Shown piece by piece: positions 1 to 9,303 of a DNA stretch of 64,000 bases (position 1 is its first letter; each line of letters opens with the position of its first letter). The DNA comes from Pseudomonas fluorescens (GTDB lineage: Bacteria; Pseudomonadota; Gammaproteobacteria; Pseudomonadales; Pseudomonadaceae): NCBI RefSeq assembly GCF_001902145.1, contig NZ_MRST01000026.1, positions 626,095-690,094 of the forward strand, given 5' to 3'. The position numbers and the translations under genes are program-made. Under the pieces are notes generated by a model. The model saw only the letters and a program-made list of their open reading frames with translations, did no database searches and was not told the DNA's origin.

Positions 1-1389
1 GAACAGCTCGGCGACTTTTTCCACGGTGCTGTCCATGGCCAGGGCTTCGCCCAAACGGGTTGGCAGGCGGCGCAGTTCTTCCACCAGGGTAGCTTCAACG
101 CCTTCGGCGAGCGTGCCGCGCACTTGGCCCAGTGACAGGGTCAGCAGCAACAGGCCCACCAGTTGGGTGGTGAAAGCCTTGGTGGAGGCGACGCCGATTT
201 CGCGACCGGCCTGGGTCAGCAGGGTCAGGTCGGATTCACGCACCAGGGAGCTGATGCTGACGTTGCAGATCGCCAGGCTGCCGAGGAAACCCAGTTCCTT
301 GGCGTTGCGCAGGGCAGCCAGGGTGTCGGCGGTCTCGCCGGATTGGGAGATGGTCACGAACAGAGTGTCCGGCTGCACCACCACCTTGCGGTAGCGGAAT
401 TCGCTGGCGACTTCGACCTGGCACGGAATACCGGCCAGTTCTTCCAACCAGTAACGCGCAACCATACCGGCGTGATAGCTGGTGCCACAGGCGACGATCT
501 GCACATTGCGCACTTTGGCGAACAGTTCGGCGGCTTGCGGGCCGAAAGCGTTGACCAACACCTGGTTCTGGCTCAGGCGACCTTCCAGGGTGCGCTGCAC
601 CACAGAAGGCTGTTCGTGGATTTCTTTGAGCATGAAGTGGCGGAACTCGCCTTTGTCGGCGGCTTCGGCACCGTCGCGGTACTGCACGGCTTCGCGCTCG
701 ACGGACTGCCCGTTAACATCCCAGATCTGCACACTTTCACGACGGATGTCGGCAATATCGCCTTCTTCCAGGTACATGAAGCGGTCGGTCACCTGGCGCA
801 GGGCCAGTTGGTCGGAGGCGAGGAAGTTCTCGCCCAGGCCCAGGCCGATTACCAGCGGGCTGCCGCTGCGAGCTGCCACGACGCGGTCAGGCTGGCTGGC
901 GCTGATCACGGCCAGGCCGTAGGCGCCATGCAGTTCCTTGACCGTGGCCTTGAGGGCGGTGGTCAGGTCGCTGTGGTCCTTGAGCTTGTGGTTGAGCAGG
1001 TGGGCGATCACTTCGGTGTCGGTGTCCGAGGTGAAGACGTAGCCCAGGCCCTTGAGTTGTTCGCGCAGCACTTCGTGGTTTTCGATGATGCCGTTGTGCA
1101 CCACTGCCAGGTCGCCGGAGAAGTGCGGGTGAGCGTTACGCTCGCACGGTGCACCGTGAGTAGCCCAACGGGTGTGGGCAATGCCCAGGCGGCCTACGAG
1201 TGGCTCACCGGCCAGAGCCTGGTCCAGTTCGCTGACCTTGCCCGGGCGGCGCATGCGCTCTAGCTTGCCGGCGTTGGTGAAAACCGCCACACCGGCGCTG
1301 TCGTAGCCGCGGTATTCGAGGCGCTTGAGGCCTTCGATCAGGATGGCAGTAACGTTACGTTCGGCGACGGCGCCAACAATTCCACACAT
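1..1389 (-). CDS. glmS: Glutamine-fructose-6-phosphate aminotransferase (partial, C-terminus beyond window)
   Basis: Makes glucosamine-6-phosphate from fructose-6-phosphate and glutamine, the entry to UDP-GlcNAc for peptidoglycan and LPS; cytosolic. The reading frame starts MCGIVGAV, so Cys2 becomes the N-terminal nucleophile of the glutaminase (Ntn) domain once Met is removed. An HTRWATHG stretch follows near residue 75, and the first SIS sugar-isomerase domain is visible with CGTSYHAG and SISQSGETADT. The frame stays open for 463 codons to base 1; the family is about 610 residues, so roughly the last quarter (second SIS domain) lies outside the window. The start lies about 10 bp downstream of the DeoR-type regulator, which suggests cotranscription. 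Identification is secure. Confidence 0.97.
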   Translation of the reverse strand, partial: MCGIVGAVAERNVTAILIEGLKRLEYRGYDSAGVAVFTNAGKLERMRRPGKVSELDQALAGEPLVGRLGIAHTRWATHGAPCERNAHPHFSGDLAVVHNGIIENHEVLREQLKGLGYVFTSDTDTEVIAHLLNHKLKDHSDLTTALKATVKELHGAYGLAVISASQPDRVVAARSGSPLVIGLGLGENFLASDQLALRQVTDRFMYLEEGDIADIRRESVQIWDVNGQSVEREAVQYRDGAEAADKGEFRHFMLKEIHEQPSVVQRTLEGRLSQNQVLVNAFGPQAAELFAKVRNVQIVACGTSYHAGMVARYWLEELAGIPCQVEVASEFRYRKVVVQPDTLFVTISQSGETADTLAALRNAKELGFLGSLAICNVSISSLVRESDLTLLTQAGREIGVASTKAFTTQLVGLLLLTLSLGQVRGTLAEGVEATLVEELRRLPTRLGEALAMDSTVEKVAELF

Positions 1390-1399
1390 GGTGTTTCTC

Positions 1400-2167
1400 C
1401 TAGATGATTGCCGCGCATATCAGCGTAATGCCGCGGGCTTGGATCTGGTCGCGGGCCTCAAGCGGCAGGCGATCATCGGTAATAAGGGTATGGACACTGC
1501 TCCAGGGCAGTTCCAGGTTGGGAATCTTGCGGCCGATCTTGTCGGATTCGACCATCACCACCACTTCACGGGCGACCTCGGCCATCACACGGCTCAGGCC
1601 TAGCAGTTCGTTGAAGGTAGTGGTGCCGCGCTGCAGATCGATGCCATCGGCACCGATGAACAACTGGTCAAAGTCATAGGAACGCAGCACCTGCTCGGCG
1701 ACCTGGCCCTGGAACGAATCCGAATGCGGGTCCCAGGTGCCGCCGGTCATCAACAGCACTGGTTCATGTTCCAGTTCGCTCAAGGCGCGGGCCACGTTCA
1801 GAGAGTTGGTCATCACCACCAGGCCCGGCTGATGGCCCAGTTCGGGAATCATGGCGGCGGTGGTGCTGCCGCTGTCGATGATGATGCGTGCGTGTTCGCG
1901 CAAACGCACCACTGCCGCACGCGCGATGGCGCGCTTGTAAGCCGAGATGGGCTGGGCAGCGTCGCCCACCAGCTCCTGAGGCATGGTGATTGCGCCGCCG
2001 TAGCGACGCAGAAGCAGGCCGTTACTTTCGAGGGCGGCAAGGTCCTTACGGATGGTCACTTCCGAAGTTTCGAAATGTTTGGCCAACTCGTCCACGCTGA
2101 CTTCGCCCTGTTCGTTGAGCAAGGTGAGGATATTGTGGCGCCGTTGGGGAGTATTTCGTTTCGACAT
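1400..2167 (-). CDS. glmR: DeoR-family transcriptional regulator next to glmS
   Basis: A 255-residue DeoR/GlpR-type regulator. The N-terminus (from MSKRNTPQRRHNIL) has the winged helix-turn-helix with VSVDELAKHFETSEVTIRKDL. The rest is the DeoR C-terminal sugar-phosphate sensor domain, with the IDSGSTT and FIGADGID motifs typical of the fold. I chose the start at 2167 because the family begins right before the HTH; an upstream in-frame ATG at 2206 would add 13 unlikely residues. It lies immediately upstream of glmS on the same strand. In pseudomonads the DeoR regulator at this place is called GlmR and is linked to amino-sugar and cell-wall supply; its effector here is inferred, possibly a phosphorylated hexosamine. 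Confidence 0.85.
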   Translation of the reverse strand: MSKRNTPQRRHNILTLLNEQGEVSVDELAKHFETSEVTIRKDLAALESNGLLLRRYGGAITMPQELVGDAAQPISAYKRAIARAAVVRLREHARIIIDSGSTTAAMIPELGHQPGLVVMTNSLNVARALSELEHEPVLLMTGGTWDPHSDSFQGQVAEQVLRSYDFDQLFIGADGIDLQRGTTTFNELLGLSRVMAEVAREVVVMVESDKIGRKIPNLELPWSSVHTLITDDRLPLEARDQIQARGITLICAAII

Positions 2168-2270
2168 GGTAGTGATAAGTTTCGTTTCGAAAGATAACGA
2201 AGGCAATCAAAACCTATTGGCGAAAGATCGTCAAGCACAGTGAGCAAATTTTTAGGTCATCACGCATCAA

Positions 2271-2361
2271 ATGTGGGAGCGGGCTTGCTCGCGAAGGCGA
2301 TGTACCAGACACATACTCAGTGCCTGACAGTGCGCATTCGCGAGCAAGCCCGCTCCCACAT
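2271..2361. repeat. Inverted REP pair (REPIN), GTGGGAGCGGGC type
   Basis: ATGTGGGAGCGGGCTTGCTC at 2271 is matched by its reverse complement ending at 2361, with about 40 bp between the arms. This is the classic pseudomonad extragenic palindrome doublet. It fills the gap between the glmS regulator and the 3' end of glmU. The same element recurs near 43700 and 55287. Confidence 0.9.
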
Positions 2362-2393
2362 GGGTACCGTGTATTTCAAATACTGTGGATAAC

Positions 2394-3761
2394 TCAGGTC
2401 TTTTTGAGTTTGACCGGGCGTTTCCAGCCGTCGATGTTACGTTGGCGAGCGCGGGCAACGGCCAGTTGGGACTTATCCACATCCTGGTTGATGGTCGAGC
2501 CCGCTGCGGTGTTGGAACCATCACCGATGGTCACGGGAGCAACCAGCGAGTTATTGGAGCCGATGAACACGTCTTCACCAATGGTGGTCTGGTACTTGTT
2601 GGCACCGTCATAGTTGCAGGTGATGGTGCCAGCACCGATGTTGGTGCGTGCGCCGATGACGGCATCGCCCAGGTAAGTCAGGTGGCCGACTTTGGCGCCT
2701 TCGCCGAGGTGAGCGTTTTTCAGTTCGACAAAGTTACCCACATGGGCCTTGGCCCCCAGCTCGCTACCCGGACGCAAGCGCGCAAACGGCCCGGCATCGC
2801 TGCCCTCGCCCATCACCGCACCGTCGATATGGCTGTTGGCCTTGACGACCACGCCTTTGCGCAAGGTGCTGTCCTTGATCACGCAGTTCGGGCCGATGAC
2901 CACACCGTCTTCAATGATCACGCGGCCTTCGAGGATCACATTGATATCAATCAGGATGTCGCGGCCCACGGTGACTTCGCCACGTACATCGAAACGCGCC
3001 GGGTCTCGCAGGGTCACGCCCTGGGCCATCAGGCGCAGACCTTCGCGCAGTTGATAGTGACGTTCCAGCTCTGCCAGTTGCTTGCGGTCGTTGGCACCCT
3101 GCACTTCCATCGGATGGTGGGGCTGCTCGGTGGCGACCAGCAGGCCATCGCTGACAGCCATCTCGATGACGTCGGTGAGGTAATACTCGCCTTGGGCGTT
3201 GTTGTTGGACAGGCGGCTCATCCAGTCGGCGAGCTTGTTGGCAGGCACGGCGAGAATGCCGGTATTGCCTTCAGTAATCGCGCGCTGAGCTTCGCTGGCA
3301 TCCTTGTGTTCAACGATGGCAGCCACCTTGCCGTCGGCGTTGCGCACAATGCGGCCGTAGCCCGTAGGGTCATCCAGTTCAACGGTGAGCAGGCCCATCT
3401 GGCCAGGCACTACGTGCTTGAGCAGACGTTGCAGGGTTTCCACTTCAATCAGTGGTACATCGCCGTAGAGGATCAATACCGTGTCAGCGGTGATGAAAGG
3501 CACAGCCTGCGCGGTCGCGTGGCCGGTGCCCAGTTGCTTGTCTTGCAATACGAAATTCAGATCGTCCGCAGCCAGACGCTCACGGACCACGTCTGCACCG
3601 TGGCCAATCACCACATGAATACGTTGTGGGTCCAACTGGCGGGCGCTGTGGATAACATGGCCCAGCATGGAGTTGCCCGCGACCGGATGCAGTACCTTGG
3701 GCAGGGCTGAACGCATGCGGGTGCCCTGGCCTGCGGCGAGAATGACGATTTCAAGAGACAT
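2394..3761 (-). CDS. glmU: Bifunctional GlcNAc-1-phosphate uridyltransferase / glucosamine-1-phosphate acetyltransferase
   Basis: Catalyses the last two steps to UDP-GlcNAc: acetylation of GlcN-1-P and then uridylylation. At 455 residues it has the family length. The N-terminal half is the nucleotidyltransferase, with LAAGQGTRMRSALPKVLHP near residues 8-26 and LYGDVPL near 105. The C-terminal half is the left-handed beta-helix of hexapeptide repeats, including GPFARLRPG and the NYDGANKYQT acetyltransferase signature. It lies downstream of atpC on the same strand, separated by a strong terminator. With glmS it places two enzymes of one pathway side by side. Two exact DnaA boxes lie inside the coding sequence (2473-2481, 3647-3655) and one just after it (2384-2392). 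Confidence 0.98.
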   Translation of the reverse strand: MSLEIVILAAGQGTRMRSALPKVLHPVAGNSMLGHVIHSARQLDPQRIHVVIGHGADVVRERLAADDLNFVLQDKQLGTGHATAQAVPFITADTVLILYGDVPLIEVETLQRLLKHVVPGQMGLLTVELDDPTGYGRIVRNADGKVAAIVEHKDASEAQRAITEGNTGILAVPANKLADWMSRLSNNNAQGEYYLTDVIEMAVSDGLLVATEQPHHPMEVQGANDRKQLAELERHYQLREGLRLMAQGVTLRDPARFDVRGEVTVGRDILIDINVILEGRVIIEDGVVIGPNCVIKDSTLRKGVVVKANSHIDGAVMGEGSDAGPFARLRPGSELGAKAHVGNFVELKNAHLGEGAKVGHLTYLGDAVIGARTNIGAGTITCNYDGANKYQTTIGEDVFIGSNNSLVAPVTIGDGSNTAAGSTINQDVDKSQLAVARARQRNIDGWKRPVKLKKT

Positions 3762-3821
3762 GAATGGCTACCAATCCTGGGCGGTCCGGGTTCAGACCAA
3801 AGAAGTGTTTTGCAAAAAAAG

Positions 3822-3849
3822 AAAAAGGGTAGCCGAGGCTACCCTTTTT
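3822..3849 (-). terminator. Intrinsic terminator after the atp operon
   Basis: AAAAAGGGTAGC / GCTACCCTTTTT forms a GC-capped stem with A- and T-runs on both sides, so it can act on either strand. It sits between the atpC stop (3885) and the glmU start (3761), marking the end of the ATP synthase operon. Confidence 0.9.
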
Positions 3850-3884
3850 AATCAATCACGCATCAAGCAAAACGGCGTCGCCGC

Positions 3885-4301
3885 TTACTTCTTGCGGATC
3901 TGCTGGAGAGTACGCAGCTGGGCTGCGGCCTCGGCCAGACGGACTGCAGCAGCGCTGTAGTCGAAGTCTGCGCCTTTTTCGTTCAGCGCCTTCTCGGCAG
4001 CCTTGACGGCTTCCTGAGCGGAGGCTTCATCCAGGTCGCCAGCACGTTGCACGGTGTCGGCAAGTACCTTGACCATGTTCGGCTGAACCTCGAGGAAACC
4101 ACCGGAGATGTAAAACACCTCACGTTCCCCGCCTTGCTTGGTCAGAGTGATCGGACCTGGCTTCAAGCTTGTGATAAGCGGGGCGTGACCCATGGCGATA
4201 CCAAGATCACCCAGGTCACCGTGCGCTGTTACAAACTCGACCAGACCGGAGAAAATTTCCCCTTCCGCGCTGACGATATCGCAATGGACTGTCATAGCCA
4301 T
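3885..4301 (-). CDS. atpC: ATP synthase epsilon subunit
   Basis: Central-stalk subunit of F1 that couples gamma rotation to the c-ring and can inhibit ATP hydrolysis. At 138 residues it is full length. The N-terminal beta-sandwich has HCDIVSAEGEIFSG and GDLGIAMGHAPLIT, and the C-terminal part is the Ala/Glu-rich helical hairpin. The start MAMTVHCD is kept as in the enterobacterial protein; MTVHCD is possible two codons later. It is the last gene of the operon, with a hairpin between it and atpD (4323-4340). Confidence 0.97.
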   Translation of the reverse strand: MAMTVHCDIVSAEGEIFSGLVEFVTAHGDLGDLGIAMGHAPLITSLKPGPITLTKQGGEREVFYISGGFLEVQPNMVKVLADTVQRAGDLDEASAQEAVKAAEKALNEKGADFDYSAAAVRLAEAAAQLRTLQQIRKK

Positions 4302-4322
4302 CTGATTGCCTCAACCTGATGA

Positions 4323-4340
4323 GCGCCCGTTTCCGGGCGC
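4323..4340 (-). other. Intercistronic hairpin atpD-atpC
   Basis: GCGCCCG-TTTC-CGGGCGC is a perfect 7-bp stem with a UUUC-type tetraloop in the gap between atpD and atpC. No T-run follows in the direction of transcription, so it is more likely an mRNA stability or translation element than a terminator. Confidence 0.6.
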
Positions 4341-4345
4341 CAGGA

Positions 4346-5722
4346 TTACAGTTTCTTGGCTTTCTCGATCGCTTCTTCGATGCCGCCGACCATGTAGAAC
4401 GCTTGTTCTGGCAGGTGGTCGTAGTCACCGTTGAGGATGCCTTTGAAGCCAGCAATGGTGTCTTTCAGGGAAACGTATTTACCCGAGGCACCGGTGAAGA
4501 CTTCAGCCACGAAGAACGGCTGCGACAAGAAACGCTGGATCTTACGAGCACGGTTTACCAACTGCTTGTCGGCTTCCGACAGCTCGTCCATACCCAGGAT
4601 CGCAATGATGTCCTTCAGTTCTTTGTAACGCTGCAGCACGTACTGAACGCCGCGAGCGGTGTCGTAGTGCTCCTGGCCGATCACGTTCGGGTCCAGCTGG
4701 CGCGAAGTCGAGTCGAGTGGATCGACCGCTGGGTAGATACCCAGGGAAGCGATGTCACGGGACAGAACGACGGTGGCGTCCAAGTGGGCGAAGGTGGTGG
4801 CTGGCGACGGGTCGGTCAAGTCATCCGCAGGTACGTATACCGCTTGGATCGAGGTGATCGAACCTTCCTTGGTCGAAGTGATACGTTCTTGCAGAACGCC
4901 CATCTCTTCAGCCAGGGTCGGCTGGTAACCTACTGCCGAAGGCATACGGCCCAGCAGTGCGGATACTTCAGTACCGGCCAGGGTGTAACGATAGATGTTG
5001 TCGACGAACAGCAGAACGTCGTTACCTTCGTCACGGAACTTCTCGGCCATGGTCAGGCCAGTCAGGGCTACGCGCAGACGGTTTCCCGGCGGCTCGTTCA
5101 TCTGACCGTAAACCAGTGCCACTTTGTCCAGAACGTTGGAGTCCTTCATCTCGTGGTAGAAGTCGTTACCCTCACGAGTACGCTCACCAACACCTGCGAA
5201 CACAGAATAACCGCTGTGCTCGATGGCGATGTTACGGATCAGTTCCATCATGTTTACGGTCTTGCCTACACCGGCACCACCGAACAGACCGACTTTACCG
5301 CCTTTGGCGAACGGGCAAACCAGGTCGATAACCTTGATGCCGGTTTCCAGCAGGTCGTTGCCGCCCGCTTGTTCTGCGAACGAAGGTGCTGCGCGGTGAA
5401 TGCCCCAGCGCTCTTCGGTGGCAATCGGGCCAGCTTCGTCGATCGGGTTGCCCAGTACGTCCATGATCCGGCCCAGGGTCGCTTTACCGACCGGTACGGA
5501 GATGGCAGCGCCAGTGTCGACAACGTCCAGACCGCGCTTCAAGCCTTCGGTGGAACCCATCGCAATGGTACGAACTACGCCGTCGCCCAGCTGCTGCTGA
5601 ACTTCCAGGGTAGTTTCCGCGCCTTGTACTTTCAGCGCGTTGTAGATGCTCGGTACGCTGTCGCGTGGAAATTCCACGTCGATAACGGCGCCGATGATTT
5701 GAACGATACGTCCGCTACTCAT
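4346..5722 (-). CDS. atpD: ATP synthase beta subunit
   Basis: Catalytic subunit of F1. At 458 residues it has the normal length. Walker A GGAGVGKT lies at residues 148-155, GERTREGND follows near 180, and the Walker B LLFVDNIYR is near 240. These mark it as the ATP-hydrolysing/synthesising nucleotide-binding subunit rather than alpha. It lies between atpG (27 bp upstream) and atpC. Nothing is unusual. Confidence 0.99.
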   Translation of the reverse strand: MSSGRIVQIIGAVIDVEFPRDSVPSIYNALKVQGAETTLEVQQQLGDGVVRTIAMGSTEGLKRGLDVVDTGAAISVPVGKATLGRIMDVLGNPIDEAGPIATEERWGIHRAAPSFAEQAGGNDLLETGIKVIDLVCPFAKGGKVGLFGGAGVGKTVNMMELIRNIAIEHSGYSVFAGVGERTREGNDFYHEMKDSNVLDKVALVYGQMNEPPGNRLRVALTGLTMAEKFRDEGNDVLLFVDNIYRYTLAGTEVSALLGRMPSAVGYQPTLAEEMGVLQERITSTKEGSITSIQAVYVPADDLTDPSPATTFAHLDATVVLSRDIASLGIYPAVDPLDSTSRQLDPNVIGQEHYDTARGVQYVLQRYKELKDIIAILGMDELSEADKQLVNRARKIQRFLSQPFFVAEVFTGASGKYVSLKDTIAGFKGILNGDYDHLPEQAFYMVGGIEEAIEKAKKL

Positions 5723-5749
5723 AGCTGGATCCTCTGAATATTTGAACCG

Positions 5750-6610
5750 TTAAACCGCGGCAGCGCCGCCGACGATTTCCGAGATCTCTTGGGTGATCGC
5801 AGCCTGACGCGCCTTGTTGTAGATCAGCTGCAAATCGCTGATCAGATCACCGGCGTTATCGGTAGCGTTTTTCATCGCGATCATCCGCGCCGCTTGTTCA
5901 GCTGCGTTGTTCTCGACCACCGCCTGGTACACCTGCGACTCCACGTAGCGCACCATCAAGCCGTCAAGCAGCTCTTTGGCGTCTGGTTCGTAGAGGTAGT
6001 CCCAGTGGTGCTTGAGTTCCTGATCCGGGGTCGCCACCAGTGGAATCAATTGCTCCACGGTTGGCTGCTGGGTCATGGTGTTGATGAACTTGTTGGATAC
6101 CACGGACAGGCGGTCAATCCGGCCTTCCAGGTACGCATCCAGCATCACCTTCACACTGCCGATCAAATCATTGATCGACGGCTCTTCACCCAGGTGGCTG
6201 ATAGCTGCAACGACGTTACCGCCGAAGTTGCGGAAAAAGGCCGCACCCTTGCTACCAACAACACACAGATCGATCTCGACGCCGTTTTCGCGGTTTACCG
6301 CCATGTCCTTGACCAGGGCCTTGAACAGGTTGGTATTCAGACCACCGCACAAACCACGGTCACTGCTCACTACCACATAACCTGCACGCTTGACGGCGCG
6401 CTCGATCATGAACGGGTGGCGGTATTCCGGGTTGGCGTTGGCCAGATGCCCAATTACCTGGCGGATACGCTCCGCATAAGGACGGCTAGCAGCCATGCGC
6501 ATTTGTGCCTTGCGCATTTTGCTGACCGCCACTTTTTCCATGGCGCTGGTAATTTTTTGCGTGCTTTTGATGCTCGCAATCTTACTGCGAATCTCTTTTG
6601 CGCCTGCCAT
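5750..6610 (-). CDS. atpG: ATP synthase gamma subunit
   Basis: Rotary shaft of F1, 286 residues. The N-terminal helix MAGAKEIRSKIASIKSTQKI and the C-terminal helix ending RQAAITQEISEIVGGAAA are the two halves of the conserved coiled coil; between them lies the SSDRGLCGGLN segment. The start is 50 bp downstream of atpA, in a gap that holds a perfect hairpin. Standard member of the operon. Confidence 0.98.
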   Translation of the reverse strand: MAGAKEIRSKIASIKSTQKITSAMEKVAVSKMRKAQMRMAASRPYAERIRQVIGHLANANPEYRHPFMIERAVKRAGYVVVSSDRGLCGGLNTNLFKALVKDMAVNRENGVEIDLCVVGSKGAAFFRNFGGNVVAAISHLGEEPSINDLIGSVKVMLDAYLEGRIDRLSVVSNKFINTMTQQPTVEQLIPLVATPDQELKHHWDYLYEPDAKELLDGLMVRYVESQVYQAVVENNAAEQAARMIAMKNATDNAGDLISDLQLIYNKARQAAITQEISEIVGGAAAV

Positions 6611-6631
6611 GTAACACCTATCAGGTTAGCA

Positions 6632-6655
6632 AGCGGGAGCCTTGCGGCTCCCGCT
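6632..6655 (-). other. Intercistronic hairpin atpA-atpG
   Basis: AGCGGGAGCC-TTGC-GGCTCCCGCT gives a perfect 10-bp stem in the 50-bp gap between the atpA stop and the atpG start. No T-run follows, so transcription probably continues. A role in transcript stability or processing is inferred only. Confidence 0.65.
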
Positions 6656-6660
6656 GCGGC

Positions 6661-8205
6661 TTACCAGGTTTGGGTGGCCTTGAACTTCTCGATACCGGCT
6701 TTCATGCCAGCATCGATATCGTCATTGAAGTCACCCTTCACGTTGATCTTCGCCATCAATTCGGCGTGATCGCGGTTGAAGTAAGCAATCAGCGCTTGTT
6801 CAAAGCTGCCGACCTTGGCGATTTCAACGTCGGTCAGGAACCCACGCTCAGCGGCATACAGCGACAACGCCATGTCAGCGATCGACATTGGGGCGTATTG
6901 CTTCTGCTTCATCAGCTCGGTAACGCGCTGACCATGCTCAAGTTGCTTACGGGTCGCTTCGTCCAGGTCAGAAGCGAACTGGGCGAATGCCGCCAGTTCA
7001 CGGTACTGAGCCAGAGCGGTACGGATACCACCGGAGAGCTTCTTGATGATCTTGGTCTGAGCGGCACCACCCACACGGGATACCGAAACACCGGCGTTCA
7101 CTGCAGGGCGAATCCCTGAGTTGAACATGGCCGATTCCAGGAAGATCTGACCGTCGGTGATGGAAATCACGTTGGTCGGAACGAACGCGGAAACGTCGCC
7201 AGCCTGGGTTTCGATGATCGGCAGTGCGGTCAGGGAACCGGTTTTGCCGGTCACTGCGCCATTGGTGAACTTCTCTACGTACTCTTCCGAAACGCGGGAT
7301 GCGCGCTCCAGCAGACGGGAGTGGAGATAGAACACGTCGCCTGGGTAAGCTTCACGACCTGGTGGACGGCGCAGCAGCAGGGAAATCTGGCGATAAGCCA
7401 CTGCTTGCTTGGACAGATCGTCATAAACGATCAGCGCGTCTTCACCGCGGTCGCGGAAGAATTCACCCATGGTGCAGCCGGAGTACGGTGCCAGGAATTG
7501 CAGCGCAGGAGATTCCGAAGCACTGGCAGCCACGATGATCGTGTTGGCCAGGGCGCCGTTTTCTTCCAGCTTGCGAACTACGTTGGCGATGGTCGATTGC
7601 TTCTGACCGATGGCTACGTAGACGCAGAAAATGCCGCTGTCTTTCTGGTTGATGATCGCGTCGATCGCCAGAGCGGTCTTACCGATCTGACGGTCACCGA
7701 TGATCAGCTCACGCTGGCCACGGCCGACCGGGATCATGGCATCGACAGCCTTGTAGCCAGTCTGTACAGGCTGGTCTACCGACTTACGCCAGATCACGCC
7801 TGGAGCAACTTTCTCGACCGCGTCGGTCTCGGTGTTGCCCAGTGGACCTTTACCGTCAACAGGGTTACCCAGTGCGTCGACTACGCGACCCAGCAGTTCC
7901 TTACCAACCGGAACTTCCAGGATGCGGCCTGTGCACTTGGCGCTCATGCCTTCAGCCAGACTGGTGTACGCGCCCAATACAACGGCACCTACGGAGTCTT
8001 GCTCCAGGTTGAGGGCCATACCGTAGACGCCGCCCGGAAACTCGATCATCTCGCCGTACATTACGTCGGCCAGACCGTGAATCCGCACGATGCCGTCAGA
8101 TACGCTGACGACAGTGCCTTCGTTACGGGCTTGGGAGGTCACATCGAGCTTGTCGATGCGGCCCTTGATAATTTCACTTATTTCGGAAGGATTGAGTTGC
8201 TGCAT
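6661..8205 (-). CDS. atpA: ATP synthase alpha subunit
   Basis: Non-catalytic nucleotide-binding subunit of F1, alternating with beta in the hexamer. At 514 residues it matches the family. The P-loop GDRQIGKT lies at residues 170-177, the alpha/beta signature PAVNAGVSVS is near 365, and the arginine-finger segment SRVGGAAQ follows it. The gene is 21 bp downstream of atpH. Nothing is unusual. Confidence 0.99.
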   Translation of the reverse strand: MQQLNPSEISEIIKGRIDKLDVTSQARNEGTVVSVSDGIVRIHGLADVMYGEMIEFPGGVYGMALNLEQDSVGAVVLGAYTSLAEGMSAKCTGRILEVPVGKELLGRVVDALGNPVDGKGPLGNTETDAVEKVAPGVIWRKSVDQPVQTGYKAVDAMIPVGRGQRELIIGDRQIGKTALAIDAIINQKDSGIFCVYVAIGQKQSTIANVVRKLEENGALANTIIVAASASESPALQFLAPYSGCTMGEFFRDRGEDALIVYDDLSKQAVAYRQISLLLRRPPGREAYPGDVFYLHSRLLERASRVSEEYVEKFTNGAVTGKTGSLTALPIIETQAGDVSAFVPTNVISITDGQIFLESAMFNSGIRPAVNAGVSVSRVGGAAQTKIIKKLSGGIRTALAQYRELAAFAQFASDLDEATRKQLEHGQRVTELMKQKQYAPMSIADMALSLYAAERGFLTDVEIAKVGSFEQALIAYFNRDHAELMAKINVKGDFNDDIDAGMKAGIEKFKATQTW

Positions 8206-8226
8206 TGCTCTGCTGCCCCTTCAAAC

Positions 8227-8763
8227 TCAAGATTTCAATGCTTCGGCAAGTTTCGCGATTTTGCCGCGAATCGAGCCATCGATAACCAGGTCGCCGGCAC
8301 GGATAACAACACCACCAATAAGCGATGCGTCCTCCGAAGCTTGCAGGCGCACTTCCCGATTGAGTCGTGCACTGAGAACCTTGGCGAGTTTGTCTTGCTG
8401 TTCTTGGTTCAATGCAAAAGCACTGGTCACTTCAACGTCTACCGATTTCTCTGCTTCGGCCTTGTACAGGTCGAACAGAGCGGCGATCTCCGGCAATAGC
8501 GGGAGACGGTCGTTTTCGGCAATGACGTGGATGAAGTTCTGCACCTTCACATCAAACTTGTCGCCGCACACTTCAATAAAAGTGGCGGCCTTGTCTGCGC
8601 TCGTCAGGCGCGGGGCCTTGAGCACGCGCTGCATGGTGTCGTCTTGCGACACTGCTGCAGCCAGGCCGAGCATGGCTGACCAAGAGGCCAGCTGCTGGTG
8701 GGCCTGGGCGTGCTCGAAGGCTGCCTTAGCGTAAGGTCGGGCCAACGTGGTCAGTTCTGCCAT
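8227..8763 (-). CDS. atpH: ATP synthase delta subunit
   Basis: Caps F1 and binds the b-subunit dimer of the peripheral stalk. It has 178 residues, the usual length. The N-terminal ARPYAKAAFEHA and the C-terminal segment VIRAGDLVIDGSIRGKIAKL are family hallmarks. It lies 12 bp after atpF. Confidence 0.97.
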   Translation of the reverse strand: MAELTTLARPYAKAAFEHAQAHQQLASWSAMLGLAAAVSQDDTMQRVLKAPRLTSADKAATFIEVCGDKFDVKVQNFIHVIAENDRLPLLPEIAALFDLYKAEAEKSVDVEVTSAFALNQEQQDKLAKVLSARLNREVRLQASEDASLIGGVVIRAGDLVIDGSIRGKIAKLAEALKS

Positions 8764-8775
8764 GATCGCCCTCGC

Positions 8776-9246
8776 TTAAATTTCAGCAGCCAGTTTGTTA
8801 ACCAGCTCCGCGTGCGCGTTTTGATCGATTGTGGCACCGAGGATCTTCTCAGCACCGCCGACGGCCAGAGCACCCAGTTGGGCACGCAGCGCGTCTTTGA
8901 CACCGTTCAGTTCCTGTTCGATCTCGGCATGAGCCGAAGCCTTCACACGGTCAGCTTCGACGCGGGCTTTTTCAACAGCCTCTTCGACGATCTGGTTACC
9001 GCGTTTCTTGGCTTGCTCAATGATCTCGGCTGCCTGTGCTTTAGCTTCGCGCAGTTGCTGACCCACTTTCTCGTGGGCCAACTCCAGGTCGCGAGCTGCA
9101 CGGCTGGCAGCGTCCAAACCATCCGCGATCTTCTTCTGACGTTCGTGCAAAGCCGCGATGACCGGAGGCCACACGAACTTCATGCAAAACACTACAAAAA
9201 TGAAGAACGCAACGGATTGGCCAATCAGGGTTGCATTAATGTTCAC
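8776..9246 (-). CDS. atpF: ATP synthase b subunit
   Basis: Peripheral-stalk subunit of Fo, 156 residues. It has a single N-terminal membrane helix (about residues 6-26, IGQSVAFFIFVVFCMKFVWP) and then a long charged, alanine-rich helix that dimerises as a coiled coil. MNINATLIGQ is the usual proteobacterial b-subunit start. Confidence 0.98.
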   Translation of the reverse strand: MNINATLIGQSVAFFIFVVFCMKFVWPPVIAALHERQKKIADGLDAASRAARDLELAHEKVGQQLREAKAQAAEIIEQAKKRGNQIVEEAVEKARVEADRVKASAHAEIEQELNGVKDALRAQLGALAVGGAEKILGATIDQNAHAELVNKLAAEI

Positions 9247-9281
9247 GCCAACACCTCGCTCATTCGTTGTCCATCACCCCA

Positions 9282-9303
9282 ATCACTCGAAAAGTCGAGT
9301 GAT
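9282..9303 (-). other. Hairpin at the atpE 3' end
   Basis: ATCACTCGA-AAAG-TCGAGTGAT is a perfect 9-bp stem that begins at the last base of the atpE stop codon and lies upstream of atpF. No T-run follows. With the hairpin at 9648-9669 it brackets the c-subunit cistron. Confidence 0.6.

Noticed and set aside
163..1263. Long plus-strand open frame over glmS
   Set aside because: It is the antisense shadow of glmS; the minus-strand frame has the full glutaminase and SIS motifs.
4319..5737. 472-codon plus-strand frame over atpD
   Set aside because: Exact antisense of atpD; composition follows the complement of a high-G+C gene and it has no recognisable domain.
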